This document shows, in pieces, positions 11,300-23,233 of a stretch of DNA of 64,000 nt. The stretch lies in contig CM030358.1 in NCBI GenBank assembly GCA_017893485.1, forward strand, positions 256,058,477 through 256,122,476, read 5' to 3'. Every line of letters begins with the position of its first letter. The stretch's first letter is position 1. The position numbers were made by a program, and so were the translations under genes. The DNA comes from Hemerocallis citrina. Taxonomy: Eukaryota; Streptophyta; Magnoliopsida; Asparagales; Asphodelaceae. Under the pieces are notes generated by a model that did not search any database, was not told the DNA's origin, and worked only from the letters and a program-made list of their open reading frames with translations.

Positions 11300-11450
11300 T
11301 CATAAACTTATTGTATCTTAAGTGTATTCATGAACCCATTATTTGGCTCATGAACTTGTTGTATCTTTAGTGTATTCATGAACCCACGGTTGGTTCATGA
11401 ACTTGTTAGTGCATTGACGAACTTGTACTTGGTTCGTGAACTTGTTACAT
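11300..11450. repeat. Short tandem units of TTGGTTCATGAACTTGTT
   Basis: At least four diverged copies of 'TTGG(T/C)TC(A/G)TGAACTTGTT' or its CATGAACCC partner. They lie inside the LTR-like element. Confidence 0.6.
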
Positions 11451-12334
11451 TATTTTTGTATTCATACACTGTGCTTGCTTGATACTTGATACCTGAGTAC
11501 ACCATCCTATAAAATCCACCACTAGGCCTAAACGTAACTGTTTGTAAGTAGCAACCATGTGGTAAATAGTTGGGACGCTTGAAGTACTACCTAGATAGAA
11601 TTAAACTTTAGACTTAAGAATAACTTGTTACTTGTTCACTTGACACCTGTCTTTCATGATACTTGTTAGTTTATACTTGTTACTTGATACTTGATACAAC
11701 TACATGCTTACTTGTTACTTGTTCCTGCTACTTGTATTTGCCACCTGTCTCTGTTACTTGATTTGTCTTACTTGCTAGCTAGTCTCTTGAACTTCACTAC
11801 TTATTGCATCCTTATCAAATCATGTCATATACTCTTGATTCCATATCTTGTTTCATATTTTCTTACACTTATTTTCATACTCTTACTTGTACTACTTGCA
11901 ACCCTAACTTGCACTAAGGGCGTTTGTCTTTGTTTCTCTATTTTTTTTCTTTTATATATATACATACAGACTTTGGAGACGAGTTTCCTGCTGGAGTTGG
12001 TGAGCAAACCTTCTAGGCTTCGCTTGGGAAAGCTTGCTTCAATTATTTGTATTTGAGTTCATTTAAAATTTGTTGGTACTTAAAACTTGTAATGGGCTTG
12101 TAGTCCCGAAGTTTTTACTTTTGATCCAGATCTTAAGATTACTTAGGATATTTATATTTGTTTCAAATATTTTTCTTTGATTATTCATTCATGCGTAGTT
12201 GTGTATATTTTGCTATATTTCTTGTTATGATGCTGAGTCGATCCTACAGCTTATGAATGATGAAAATCATTTACTGGGCTTTGTCACGTACTCGTGTTCC
12301 GTATTCCTTTTGGGAAGCGGGGCGTGACAGTATA

Positions 12335-13160
12335 CTTAACCATTTATTATCATCAACATACTAAACACATACTTCTCATCAACATTCTTATACTTTGTCA
12401 CTAATCCCACATATTAACTCATCACTGAAATAAACTTCCACTGACATTTCCTTTACCATTCTCATTATCATTTCTATTTGCCTTATATGAATCTTAAACA
12501 CTGCCATTATCATCAGATCACTGATATTGCCTGATAAACTCATCCCACTTGACTTTCTTGGGTTCGTGGCTCGGCAGTTAGTTCCCCTCATTTCCACCGA
12601 AATGGCGGTAGTTCCTCGACCCGAAGCCCAAGGCAAACCATCTCATACTTATTCATAATTTTGCCATCAATATATGCTTACCAGGGATTTGCCATTTTCT
12701 TATTATCACATAGCTCATATATATGTCACTATATATTTAATCATACACTAAGCCATTATCTCAATCCCATCTTATCCTATTTCCAATTTATAATTTTAAT
12801 CATCCACAGTATCATATCTCATACTGTTTCTAATAGCACTTTTATTCCCGTATCCATCATCACTCATCTTTCGCACTGCATCTCTACTCCTTTTTATCGT
12901 TTCTTTTACTCATCCTACCTTAAGATTGTGTCCAGGCAAGTAGTTCCCACCATTTCTATCAAAATAGCGGGCAGGTAGTTCCTAGACACAATACCTAAGG
13001 CTTACCACACTTGTATCATATCCTATACTCATCTTAGTATCCATACTCATACTATTCTTTAATTTTCATACCACGATTCTGTCTTTTATTCTATACCATA
13101 CATAATGTCACATTCCCAAGTTGATAAATTGGGTTATATTATCTTACATCACATCATATA

Positions 13161-13198
<38 letters not shown>
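12335..13198. repeat. Continuation of the region split by LTR-like copy 1, ending in (TG)n
   Basis: Contains two blocks of the TAGTTCCCC..ATTTC..AAATGGCGG type about 356 bp apart, and a (TG)n tract at about 13165-13200. No gene seen. Confidence 0.4.
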
Positions 13199-13202
<4 letters not shown>

Positions 13203-14182
13203 GGAAATATTTTTGGCATATTTTTCGGGCCGGATTCCGGTGGGCTCCGGCCACCGCCGGCGTCGGAAAGTTATTGGATTACATTCCTCTCGTCGAGTAT
13301 TATTCCGTAGTGTACTCATTTGCCAAAAACGGTTTCCATATAAATGAGAAATGTAGGTCCAAAGTTGGTTACGAGAAATGTACTAACTTGGGAATTTGAA
13401 ATGGATAGTCTCACATCGGGAGATGAGAAAGATTTCTCTAGTATATAAGCTAAAGAAATGGACTAAAGGGCATAGCCCGTGGGGTTACCACTAATGTGTA
13501 GTGGAGAGAGGACCTAGCCAAAATTACAAACACACGCATGCGCGGCCGGCCTGGCCCCAGCTCCGGCTCCAGCTTCGGCTCGGCTCGGCTTGGCTTGGCT
13601 TGGTTTGGTTTTGTCTGGTCTGGCTTGGCTTGGCTTGGCTTGGCTCTGTCCTATATTATTTTTTTGCCCCGCTCCAAAATTTTCCCCAGTTTACTGTTGA
13701 GGCTTTTCAAATTCTGTAACTGGTACCATTACTTTGTAACAGCAGAGTAATGGCTCATCAGTTACGTTTTTTGAAATTCTATAACTGGTACCATTACTCG
13801 GCTATTACAGAGTAATGGACTCTTCAGTTACTCATCTTCTCCTATAAGACCAGTAATTTTTGTCTGCCAGTAAAAAGAGTTTTGAAAGTCTGAATCTCCT
13901 TCTTCTTCCTCTGAGTCAGAGTCTGAGAGTGCAACACAGCTACTGGTTCGCTGATATCTCTGAAGCTAGGGTGCTACTCTTTAAGGAAAGGTAATACAGT
14001 TGTATCCTGGGAGGCAATTCGTCAACCACCGTCACACTACGGGATGAATTTTGCTTTCAGGATAGAGATCTTAATCTTGACTCTGTATTGAAGTATCTGG
14101 TTTGTTCTTTTATTTTATATAATTGTATTTCTTCACAAACATTGTTAGCAGTTTCCTATTTTATGAAATTAAAGTTCTAACA
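13199..14182 (+). repeat. Probable 5' LTR of a Copia element
   Basis: Starts TGTTGGAAAT and ends TTCTAACA, a matching short inverted pair. It holds a TATA-like 'TATATAAG' near 13442 and a GGCTT-rich low-complexity stretch (about 13575-13647). The region after it does not show a clean tRNA-Met site. Boundaries rest on the end motifs, because no second LTR was found. Confidence 0.5.
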
Positions 14183-14319
14183 ATTTTAAAGCAAAATTTT
14201 TCCTCTATTCTAGCAGTTTTTGTGAATATTATTTACAGGTACTGTTATCATTTCAGAAAAACAAACAACTAATAGTTCAATTTTAACTGTTTCAGAAAAC
14301 GGAAAGCACACAAAACGAA

Positions 14320-15260
14320 AAATGTTAGTGGACTTCTCAGTGCACAAATACCAGTGACCCAAAATGTCATGCACAATCGGTTGCAACACAAACGGTCCTT
14401 TTGCCCACACATAGAACTGTGGGAGAAAACCAGAAAAGATCATTAGAACTGGATTCAAGAAGTGGCAAAGGAAGATACAGTGCTACCTGACCACCTTGAA
14501 GCTAGACAGGTTTCTCACTGAAACTGCCCCTATGCTGGCACCTATGGATGCGCACTCCGTTGTTGCGGTTGATGCATGGACTCAGGGTGATTATCTATGC
14601 AGAAATTGCATCCTGAATAGCTTGGTAGACCCGCTGTATAATGTCTACAGTGTCTTCAAGACTTCTAAACTTTTGTTGGGGTCTTTGGAGAAGAAGTACA
14701 AAACAGAGGATGCCGGCTCCAAGAAGTTTGTAGTTGGCAAATTTCTGGACTACAAGATGGTTGACTCCAAGACAGTTGTAAGTCAAATTCAGGAACTGCA
14801 TGTGATAATACACAAAATTGCAGCAGAGAACATGACGCTATGTGAACCATTTCAGGTTGCAGCGTTCATTGAAAAGCTTCCACCCGGATGGAAGGACTTC
14901 AAGAACTACCTCAAGCACAAGCGAAAGGAGATGTCTCCTAAGGACCTGATTGTCAGGTTGCGAATTGAATAGGAGAATCGCAAGGCTGACAAGCCCTATG
15001 AAAATCAGTCCATAAAAAAGGCCAACATGGTGGAGCGCAAACAGAAGGGCAAAAAGAGGAAGTTCTTGCCACAAGCCTCGAAAAAAAACCTGCCGCAAAG
15101 AGGTTTGCTAGAAAATACCAAAAGTGTGGTAAGCTGGAGCACAAAATCTCTTACTACCGCAGCAAGGATAGCAACCGTGCTGGAACTGAACAGGAAAAAG
15201 GGAATGACAAATCCCATGCGCACATTGCTGAGAACCTGTCCACTGGTCTCTCTGACTTAG
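14320..15260 (+). pseudogene. gag: Copia gag, broken
   Basis: Encodes the Copia Gag polyprotein region. The clearest frame, 14496-14972, has 'DAGSKKFVVGKFLDYKMVDS' and 'FIEKLPPGWKDFKNYLKHKR', typical of the UBN2-type plant Copia gag. Upstream fragments with 'LDRFLTETAP' extend it, with at least one stop and frameshift. A stop after RLRIE truncates it at about 14972. Downstream, only lysine-rich remnants of the nucleocapsid end remain. It sits between the probable 5' LTR and the protease, in the normal Copia order. Confidence 0.8.
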
Positions 15261-18200
15261 ACCTCTGTGTTGTTGTATCAGAGGTAAATTTGGTAGGGAG
15301 CAATCCTCATGAGTGGTGGTACGATGCTGGGGCCACCAAGCACATCTGCTCGGACAAAGAGATGTTCACCTCATACCAGAAATGCAACAAGGATGAACGG
15401 TTGTTCATGGGTAATTCTTCCAACTCCAAGATTAAAGAAACAGGGGAAATAGTGCTGAAGATGACTTCAGGCAAGGAACTAACACTAACCAATATGTTGC
15501 ATGTTCCAGATATTAGAAAGAACCTGGTCTCGGGATCTTTGCTAAGCAAGAATAGATTTAGGGTCGTTCCTAGCTCCTGATAATTTTGTACTTTCAAAGA
15601 ATGGGGTGTACATGGGAAAAGGGTATGTGAAGGATGAACTGTTCAAATTCAGTGTAATGACAGTCATCCCAAAATCTGTTGTTCCTGTTGTTCCCAAAAT
15701 TAATGAAATTAATCATGTTGCTTATGTTGTTGAGTCTTCTTCTATTTAGCATGAAAGACTAGGCCATGTTAATTTCAATTCTCTGCGTAGATTAACTAAC
15801 ATGAATTTACTACCAAAATTTAAGGTAAACAACTGCGAAAATTGTGAAGTTTGCACAGAGGCCAAACTCACTAAAACTCTATCCCGTTCTGTAGAAAGAA
15901 ACACTGAAACTCTAGGTCTAATTCACACAGGATCTGTGTGATTTAAAATATGTGCAGACCAGAGGCGGCAAAAAGTATTTTATGACATTCATAGACTATT
16001 GCACAAAATTCTGTTATGTATACTTGTTACATAGCAAAAATGAGGCCTTGGATAAATTCAAGGAATATAAGCTTGAGGTTGAGAATCAACTTGGCAAAAC
16101 GATTAAAATCGTTAGGAGTGATAAAGGATGGGAATATGATGCACCATTAAATTTGTTCTGCTCTGAACATGGAATAGTTCATCAGACAACTGCTACTTAC
16201 TCACCTGAATCAAACGGTACTGCCGAGCGCAAGAATCGAACTCTAAAGGAGATGATGAATGACTTGTTGTTGAATTGTGGGTTACCCCAAAATATGTAGG
16301 GGGAAGCATTGCTGACTGCCAACTATATTCTCAATAAACTACCTCACAAGAAAACTGGCAAGACACCATATAAACTATAGAAAGGTAATGTACCTTCGTA
16401 TAAATATCTCAAAGTGTGGGGGTGTTCTAGCAAAAGTGGTAGTACCTAATTCAAAATAGGTCACAATATGACCTAAGACCATTGATTGCATATTCATAGG
16501 CTATGCATACAACAGTAGTGCATATCGGTTCTTGGTATATAAATCGGATATACTAGACATCCTTGTGAATACAATAATGGAATCAAGGAATGCTTCCTTC
16601 TTTGAACACGTGTTTCCGTGCAAGGATGCTACGTATCCCAAACGTACACGTGAGCAAGGGAATGCAAGCACTTTGGTTGATGAACCAAGACATGATAATG
16701 ATGAACCTAGACGAAGTAAACGGGCTAGAACATCAAGGTCATTTGGTCCTGACTTTGTAACGGCCTTTCTGTTAGAGAATGGGCCCAGAATATTCAAGGA
16801 AGCCATGTCTAAGCCTGATACTCCTATGTGGAAGGAAGCAATCAAAAGTGAAATAGACTCGATCATGCAAAATCATACATGGGAGTTGGTCGATTTGCCT
16901 TCTGGGTGTAAAGCTCTAGGAAGAAAATGGATTTTCAAGCAGAAATTGAAACCAGATGGTTCAATAGAGAAACATAAGGTGAGACTTGTGGTGTAAGGAT
17001 TTAGACAAAGAGAAAGTCTAGACTTCTTTGATACTTATTCTTCGGTCACAAAAATAACTTCCATAAGAATGCTAATAGCTATTGCAGCTCTACGTAACCT
17101 CAAAATACATCAAATGGATGTCAAAACCACATTTCAAAATGGGGATTTAGAAGAGGAAATATACATGAAACAACCTGAGGGTTACGTAGTTTCTGGACAA
17201 GAAAACAAGGTGTGCAGGCTTGTAAAATTCTTGTACGGACTGAAACAAACTCCAAAGCAGTGGCATGAAAAATTTGACAATGTTATGATGTCAAATAGTT
17301 TCAAAATAAATGAATGTGATAAGTGTATCTATATTAAAGATACTCCAAATGGATGCATTCTGGTGTGTCTGTATGTAGATGACATGCTCATTATTGGTAG
17401 CAATAATGACATTATCAAACAAACTAAGAACATGCTTAGTGGTGAGTTTGATATGAAAAATTTGGGAGTTGCAGATGTCATACTAGAAATCAAAGTTTTC
17501 AGGACATCTGAGGGAATTACTTTGTCTCAAGCTCATTACGCTGAGAAGGTACTTGAAAGATTCAAGAATTACTCCAATGGGACTGCCAAAAGTCTTGTGG
17601 ATCCCAGTCTTAAATTGTTCAAAAACACGGGTGACAGCATATCATAATTGGAATATGCACATGTAATCAGTAGTCTGATGTACTTAACAAATTGTATAAG
17701 ACCAGAGTTGGCACATTCAGTAAATATACTGAGCCGCTACACAAGTAATCCTGGACGAAGTCACTAAAAATGAATAACTAGAGTATTGAACTACTTGCGA
17801 CATACTCAGAGTTATGGGCTACATTACACCAGATATCCAGCAGTACTAGAGGGCTACAGTGATGCCAACTGGATATCGGACTCCAAGAACTCAAAATCCA
17901 CAAGTGGGTGTGTCTTCACTCTTAGTGGTGCAGTTGTGTCATGGAAATCCTCTAAATAAACATTACTGGCCAGATCCATCATGGAATCTGAGTTTATTGC
18001 TTTAGGCAAACGGCAGAGGAAGCAGAGTGGCTTCGAAAATTTTTAGTGGATATTCCCATGTGGAAAAAACCAGTACCTGCTATATGTGTACACTGTGATA
18101 ATCAATCAGCTATAGCAAGGGAACTTAGTTGTATGTATAATGGTAAGTCTCGTTATATCAGAAGGCGACACAAAACCATTAAATAACTGCTCTCAAATGG

Positions 18201-18290
18201 AATAATCTCTATAGAGTATATAAAATCGGCCGACAACCTAGCGAATCCATTTATTAAAGGTTTGTCATGAGAGCAAGTTGTGAGATCATC
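15261..18290 (+). pseudogene. pol: Copia pol (protease, integrase, reverse transcriptase, RNase H), broken
   Basis: Order is protease, integrase, RT, RNase H, which is diagnostic of Ty1/Copia. The protease shows [12 protein letters not shown] (15.31 kb). The integrase zinc region shows HERLGHVNF and CENCEVC. The integrase core has RSDKG and NGTAERKNR, and an extra base near 15931 breaks the frame at the first catalytic Asp. The RT has YVDDM (17069-17647 frame). RNase H has [18 protein letters not shown] (about 17.86 kb). Stops and frameshifts occur throughout. No 3' LTR was found downstream, so the element is truncated as well as decayed. Confidence 0.88.
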
Positions 18291-19098
18291 AAGATGAATG
18301 GGTTTAAAGCCTAAACCCTACCTAGGAATTGGAGATCCCAAGATCTAGGTTCAAGGGGACAACTAAATCTTGTTGAATCGACGTGAGCACTGAGAGATTA
18401 AAATCTCATACCCACTCTTAGGATGATAAAACTGTGCTGCCTACAAGGGGTTAGAATAATCTTGACTTTTAATGATTCCCATAGCTTTGAAATAAAAGTG
18501 GGGTATAGCAGGATACTCTTTATGGGCAATCACCTTGTGAGTGTAAAATGGAGTCGTTCCTAGGAGAATAAAGAGAGGCTACATTCTCCAAGTTTACTCT
18601 CAATTAACTAGAATTGTTCAAGGCCAAAATGAACACAACAAGAGAACCTAGTTCTGTGAGGAGATGAAACTGTGTGATAGTTATTGTCTAGGTTCACATC
18701 AAAGCCTGGGTAGTTCAAGACATCATGTTCACTACCTGGTCAAATGAATCCGATGGCTACTCACTAAGGGTGGTTCAAAGTTGAAAAATTACTACCATTC
18801 CCGATGCAGTGACTTTCCGATTGTACTCTCAGAGTCTTTTCTGTCATGTCTTTTTTTTCGTATCTTTATTTCTAAAGTGGTTCTATATATCTTTATTTTT
18901 GCATGTATTTTTACTCGTTTTTAATGTGTGACTCTTAGGTTCGGACTTTGGACTTGCCCGGCATCATCGTCTTCGTCACATACAACATGTAATGATGTTG
19001 CATGGACATTTGGGTTGGTTTTCTTGCTTGTTAATTATCATCATTTTTACACTTTTGTTTATCTGCAATTATTTTTATGAAAGAATCGTTATTGTACT
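18291..19098. other. Copia 3' remnant without a visible LTR
   Basis: No sequence resembling 13199-14182 is present. No gene seen. Confidence 0.4.
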
Positions 19099-19212
19099 GT
19101 TAGGTATTTGGCTTCCCAGTACTTCATGTACGGGAAGGTCATTGAAAAGATTGATGTCTATGCTTTTGGTGTTGTGCTTCTTGAGCCTCTTTCAGGAAGG
19201 AATGTTGTATGC
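19099..19212 (+). pseudogene. Receptor-like kinase exon fragment
   Basis: One frame reads YLASQYFMYGKVIEKIDVYA followed by FGVVLLEPLSGRN. This is the plant kinase subdomain VIII-IX block (normally GYLAPEY..G..T.K.DVY.FGVVLLEL..GR). The APE-type triplet is altered (ASQ). There is no flanking kinase sequence, only short noncoding DNA. It is probably a captured or relic exon lying just beyond the truncated Copia element. Confidence 0.6.
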
Positions 19213-20296
19213 ATGCAGTGCCCAATGTATGCTTACTGCAACTAGTTTATGTTTCATTGCCTTTCGCACGTGTGAGCTATGTATTATTTGCTTCAGAGTA
19301 GTTTGAACTTGTTCGTCGATGCCAATTCAAACTTATTATTCGATGATATATATTTTGCATATTTTACCTTGAACAATGTGCAAATTTTTTATATACATGT
19401 TTTTTTTTTAAATGTATGGGGGCCCATTTGGGGAGTTTGCTTCAGGCCCCCGTAAACTCAGGGTCGGCCCTGCTGAGAATGGACAAGTAGTGTAATCATT
19501 AACATATGCATACATATCCCTCTTTTTCATATGCTTCTTCTTAGGGTAACAGGACGCTCTTTTCATCCACAATCATATTCAACTCTACCGTGATTATGAT
19601 ATTTATGGTACATCTAATTTAATCTTCAGCAATACAACAGCAATGCTCTAGAACTATAGAATCTTTGCACAGAAACGATTACCCAACCAAAAAAAACCCA
19701 TCATTACTTGAGGACGAAATGATCCCATAATACAAACCGACATTATCGATATATATTCAATTGCATCCGTTTAGGTGCACATGATCTAGACCCCGAAGTT
19801 AAAAATAAAGTTAGAATTAAAAAAATTCCTAGGTCAGCCTTGACGGAAATTCTTGTCGTTGTAAGGGTGGTATGTGTCAAGCCAGTGGCGGAGTCAAAAG
19901 TTTGTTCTTTGGTTCACAAAAGTAAACAGCTTGTAAAATTTTAGTCATACTTGTACACAAAAAGCCATGGAGGAAAAGCTCAAAAGTATGAGAACATCAA
20001 GTACTTCAAAAAGACTTCATGTTTCACTGAAAGAATACTTAAAAGTAGGATTGTCCATTCATGCAGGCCAATCCTGAGATGTCCTGAAATTTATAGCCTT
20101 ATTGGGTGTTCTGTTCATATTCTAGTACTAATTTATTTTATTATAATTTCAACGTCAGCATATATAATATAGACAACACAACAAGAGGGTCTTCCTGATT
20201 TTGTAGGCTTGTGCGGTCGCACAGATGGCACATGTTTCGAGCAGGCCCTTGAATGCATTTGGAAGAAACCTAGAAAATTTTATACTTCAACTAATA
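19213..20296. other. Stretch with no recognisable gene
   Basis: Contains a TE-end-like GGGCCC..GGCCCCCGTAAACTC stretch (about 19420-19475) and a 'CCAGTGGCGGAGTC' motif (about 19880) seen in plant repeats. Neither could be assigned. Confidence 0.4.
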
Positions 20297-20466
20297 AGTA
20301 ATGTTACACCTACTACAAAAATCACTGCCTTTATTTTCACTAGCTTAGGTGACATGCTGCTAGTGGATGGTAGGTATAGAGTAGGTAGTAGAAACCTCCA
20401 ATAGTTGTATGCCACCTAAGGTAGTGAAGAGAAATGAAGTGATTTTTGTACAGGTATAACATTACT
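20297..20466. mobile_element. 170-bp fold-back MITE
   Basis: The left end AGTAATGTTACACC..AAAAATCACT is mirrored by AGTGATTTTTG..GTATAACATTACT. Inverted similarity covers most of the unit. The target duplication is not clear. Confidence 0.65.
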
Positions 20467-21058
20467 CTTAACTAATTAATAAAAAAAATAAAGTGGGCTA
20501 ATAAATGTAACTAATTAAACTTAGCTAACACCGGTAGTAGAATTTATGCAAAATTTCAAATTTTCCCACCTTGTAATGAACATGCATCCGCCCATGTCAA
20601 ACCCTCTAAGTTGAAGTTTATTTTGTGAAATTATATAACTATATATTGAGCTAATTTCCCTCTCCCCTTACTCTAATTTGAAATACAGAAAGGAAATCAA
20701 AATTAGGAATCTCATTTAAACTAATACGTGCATTCTGCACGTTTTCATAAATAAAGAAAATAAAAATTAAAAACCCCAACCCCTTCCTAGCCACGATCTC
20801 ATCCTCTTCCACTTTCAAAATCATTCCCAACTCTCGCTCCTATGCTGCCTCCTCACACGCCACGTGTTCTTCTCGCCTCCGACCCATCTCCTGCTCCCTC
20901 ATCTTCTCCAAGCCACCTCCCGCGCCTCCATGCCTTCCTCGCCTCCGATGCTACCTGCCACCTCTCACGTGCCCTCCTAGCCTCTGGCGTTGCCGCCTCC
21001 TTCGTCGTTTTCGAACCACCGCATTCATCAAGGCAGTATTTCTGAAGGAATTTGTGAA
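20467..21058. other. Stretch with no recognisable gene
   Basis: Includes a C-rich, Ser/Pro/Leu-coding stretch (20842-21045) of low complexity. No supported gene. Confidence 0.4.
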
Positions 21059-21855
21059 GCGTATGAGTTGAAGATGGTGATGATTGTAGTGTCGGATTCA
21101 AGAATGAGATTTGGTCGGGTTTCTCTACTTAATTATGCTATTGTCTCATGCATATTTGAATATGAAACACTTGGAAACCTAGACATCCAGTACTTGATTT
21201 CTAGAACTGTGCGTTGCACATCAACTGTTCGATGAAATGCCTATGTTGCACACAAGATGTCTGTGAAAATACTTTCGAGAAATTTTGCTTAACTAAATCA
21301 ATTGTATCTGTGTGGTTTATGTATTAATTTCTGAAATCCTAATTTACTACCTGATTTCATATTCAATTTCTAATTTGTGTTTTTGAAATCACGAAATTTG
21401 GATTTGGGGAAGAGTACGGGTTAAAGACGGTGATGATTGCTGTGTCGGATTCAAAAATATGATTTGGTACCAGGTTTTTTTTTACTTTTTCCTTTTTAAT
21501 GTTGCCTCATGCATATTTGAATATGTAACATTTGAAAACCTAGAAATTTGGTACTTAATTTATATAATTGTGCTTTGCTCATCAAGTGCTCGACGAAAAA
21601 CCTATGTAGCACGCAAGGTGTTTGTGAAAATTGCTTTTGAAAAAATTTGCTTAACTAAATCAATTATATCTATGTGTGGTGTATGTATTAATTTCTGAAA
21701 CCCTAATTTACTACCCGATTTCATTTTCAATTTCTAATTTTTGTTTTGAAATCTCGAAAGTTGGATTTGGGAAAGAGTACGGGTTGAAGACGGTGATGAT
21801 TGCAGTGTCAGATTCAAGAATGAGTTTGCTAAGGAAGGAGGTGGCGAAGGCAGGA
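21059..21855 (+). repeat. Tandem segment of about 354 and 363 bp plus a partial third unit
   Basis: The block GTTGAAGATGGTGATGATTG starts near 21059 and recurs in changed form near 21413 and 21776. Unit 1 carries a frame with AHQLFDEMPMLHTRCL and unit 2 a decayed AHQVLDEKPM, which resemble the 'LFDEMP' of plant PPR proteins. This looks like a duplicated pseudogene fragment. The repeat itself is certain and the PPR link is tentative. Confidence 0.6.
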
Positions 21856-22049
21856 TAAGGCGAATGAAGATGTGGAACGGGGGTTTGGAGAATGGGACGA
21901 CGTGGTGGTCGAAGATAGCGGAGACGTGGGAGAGGAGGGAGGAGTGGAGGGCTGCGTCGAAGAGGGTGTGAATTTAGGAGGGGGAGGGGGGGAGTCGAGA
22001 TGATGTGGGCTAGGGTGTGGGTGTTTCTGGTCGGGGTGTGCATAAAGCC

Positions 22050-22906
22050 ATGTTGTGCACATATTTTTTAAGATAAATTTCACTAAACTATACAATTGAA
22101 GATATATTAATTTCTCCCAATTTTCTCACTATTTTAGAATTTCATATAATTTTATCAGTCCCTCAAAATTATTTTAATCTGGTAAAACTAGTTTAGCTTT
22201 TAAGATAAGACATAATAATAATAAAACTCCTGTAAACATAAATAAGAACAATAAAGGAGTAAAATACAATATTGTGTTTGCACAGAAATAAGGAAACCAA
22301 TTATTCAAGAAAATACAATATTTACTTGTTGAGTAAAATAAATATTGCACCATTTTCATCTTTCTGATAGCTCAGGGTTATTCTCAGCAGCAATAAGGAG
22401 CCAAAAGCTGATAATTATAATTCTGATGCACATTGCAAGTTGTGGTATACATTTATCAATCAAGACATGGTTTCAACTTCAAATTTTTTACCATCAATAT
22501 AACGAACACCAGCATACTTTTCATGAAATTGATCAGGAAATTCCTCAACAAAAAGGAAAAACTATCCCAAAAGAAATCGATATCCAATCCAACACAATCA
22601 AGTTCAACCAGGAGTTCCAAATGGATTAAGCTCTCAACTCATGGATAACAAAGCCAAAGACTCCCTACTAACGCACTATGATAACCATCCAATTAAACTG
22701 TCAAATAAGCACAGTTAAAGTGAACAGAATTAACACAAGAAAAAGCCTATTTCAACCTACATGAGAATTTTAAGCTTTCAACATAATTTAATCACCAGTC
22801 AGCCATAATTTTAGAAGATGAATCTTTAATGGTGTAAAGACTCAGCTCCTCTTCTTACATCTCTTCCAAGAGAACACGAAACAAAGAACCCTGAACAAAT
22901 ATTTTA
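22050..22906. other. AHL 3' flank and probable 3' UTR
   Basis: AT-rich. The part next to 22906 should be the 3' UTR of the AHL gene. No other gene seen. Confidence 0.4.
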
Positions 22907-23233
22907 TTAGTTAGGCATCATCTTCATGTCAGAATCATGCCGAGGCTGATGGTTGGCATAGTGGCCCCATCCACTGCCAACTGAATCGAAAACAGGCATG
23001 GTTTGCCCGTGACCATGTTGGCCAGAGTTGAAAGTTGCTCCACTTCCACTCAGATTCATCGTGGGGCTACCAGAATCATCATCATCGTCCGATTCACTTG
23101 ATGTTCCTTGAGAAGGCAGACTTGTAGCTGATGGGGCCCCGAACCCTTGCATCTGTGGTGGGGCAGACGAAGGCTCATGTTTCGGCTCTGGCTTAGGTTT
23201 CTTTCCTTCGGCTATGAAACTCCCCATGACCAC
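22907..23233 (-). CDS. AHL exon 5
   Basis: 108 codons plus TAA: VVMGSFIAEGKKPKPEPK, then a Ser/Asp-rich linker (SSESDDDDDSGS) and a Gly/His-rich end, stop at 22909-22907. Confidence 0.92.
   Translation of the reverse strand: MVMGSFIAEGKKPKPEPKHEPSSAPPQMQGFGAPSATSLPSQGTSSESDDDDDSGSPTMNLSGSGATFNSGQHGHGQTMPVFDSVGSGWGHYANHQPRHDSDMKMMPN

Larger units (their letters stand above)
8589..12329 (+). mobile_element. Large LTR-like non-coding element, copy 1
   Basis: Begins TGTAACCCATG and ends GGGGCGTGACA, with perfect 5-bp GTATA duplications. It is collinear with copy 2 (39927-44738, opposite strand). Shared blocks include TTAAGGGAAAGA(C/T)C near 11.23 kb, the GGATCC(A)..TTTGCATTT(C/T)TGTAG.GGCGGGAAT block near 11.0 kb, and the last 90 bp. 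TG..CA ends plus 5-bp duplications fit a solo LTR or an LTR-derived element. It holds a TA tract (9111-9175), then a C/T-rich leader and no conserved long protein. The 182-aa open frame at 9350 is low-complexity and has no counterpart in copy 2. Confidence 0.8.

Noticed and set aside
15005..15597. Minus-strand open frames of 70-96 aa
   Set aside because: Antisense shadows of Copia gag and protease.
18992..19306. 104-aa plus-strand frame beginning MMLHGHLGWF
   Set aside because: It lies in a different frame from the kinase fragment, which has the recognisable motif.
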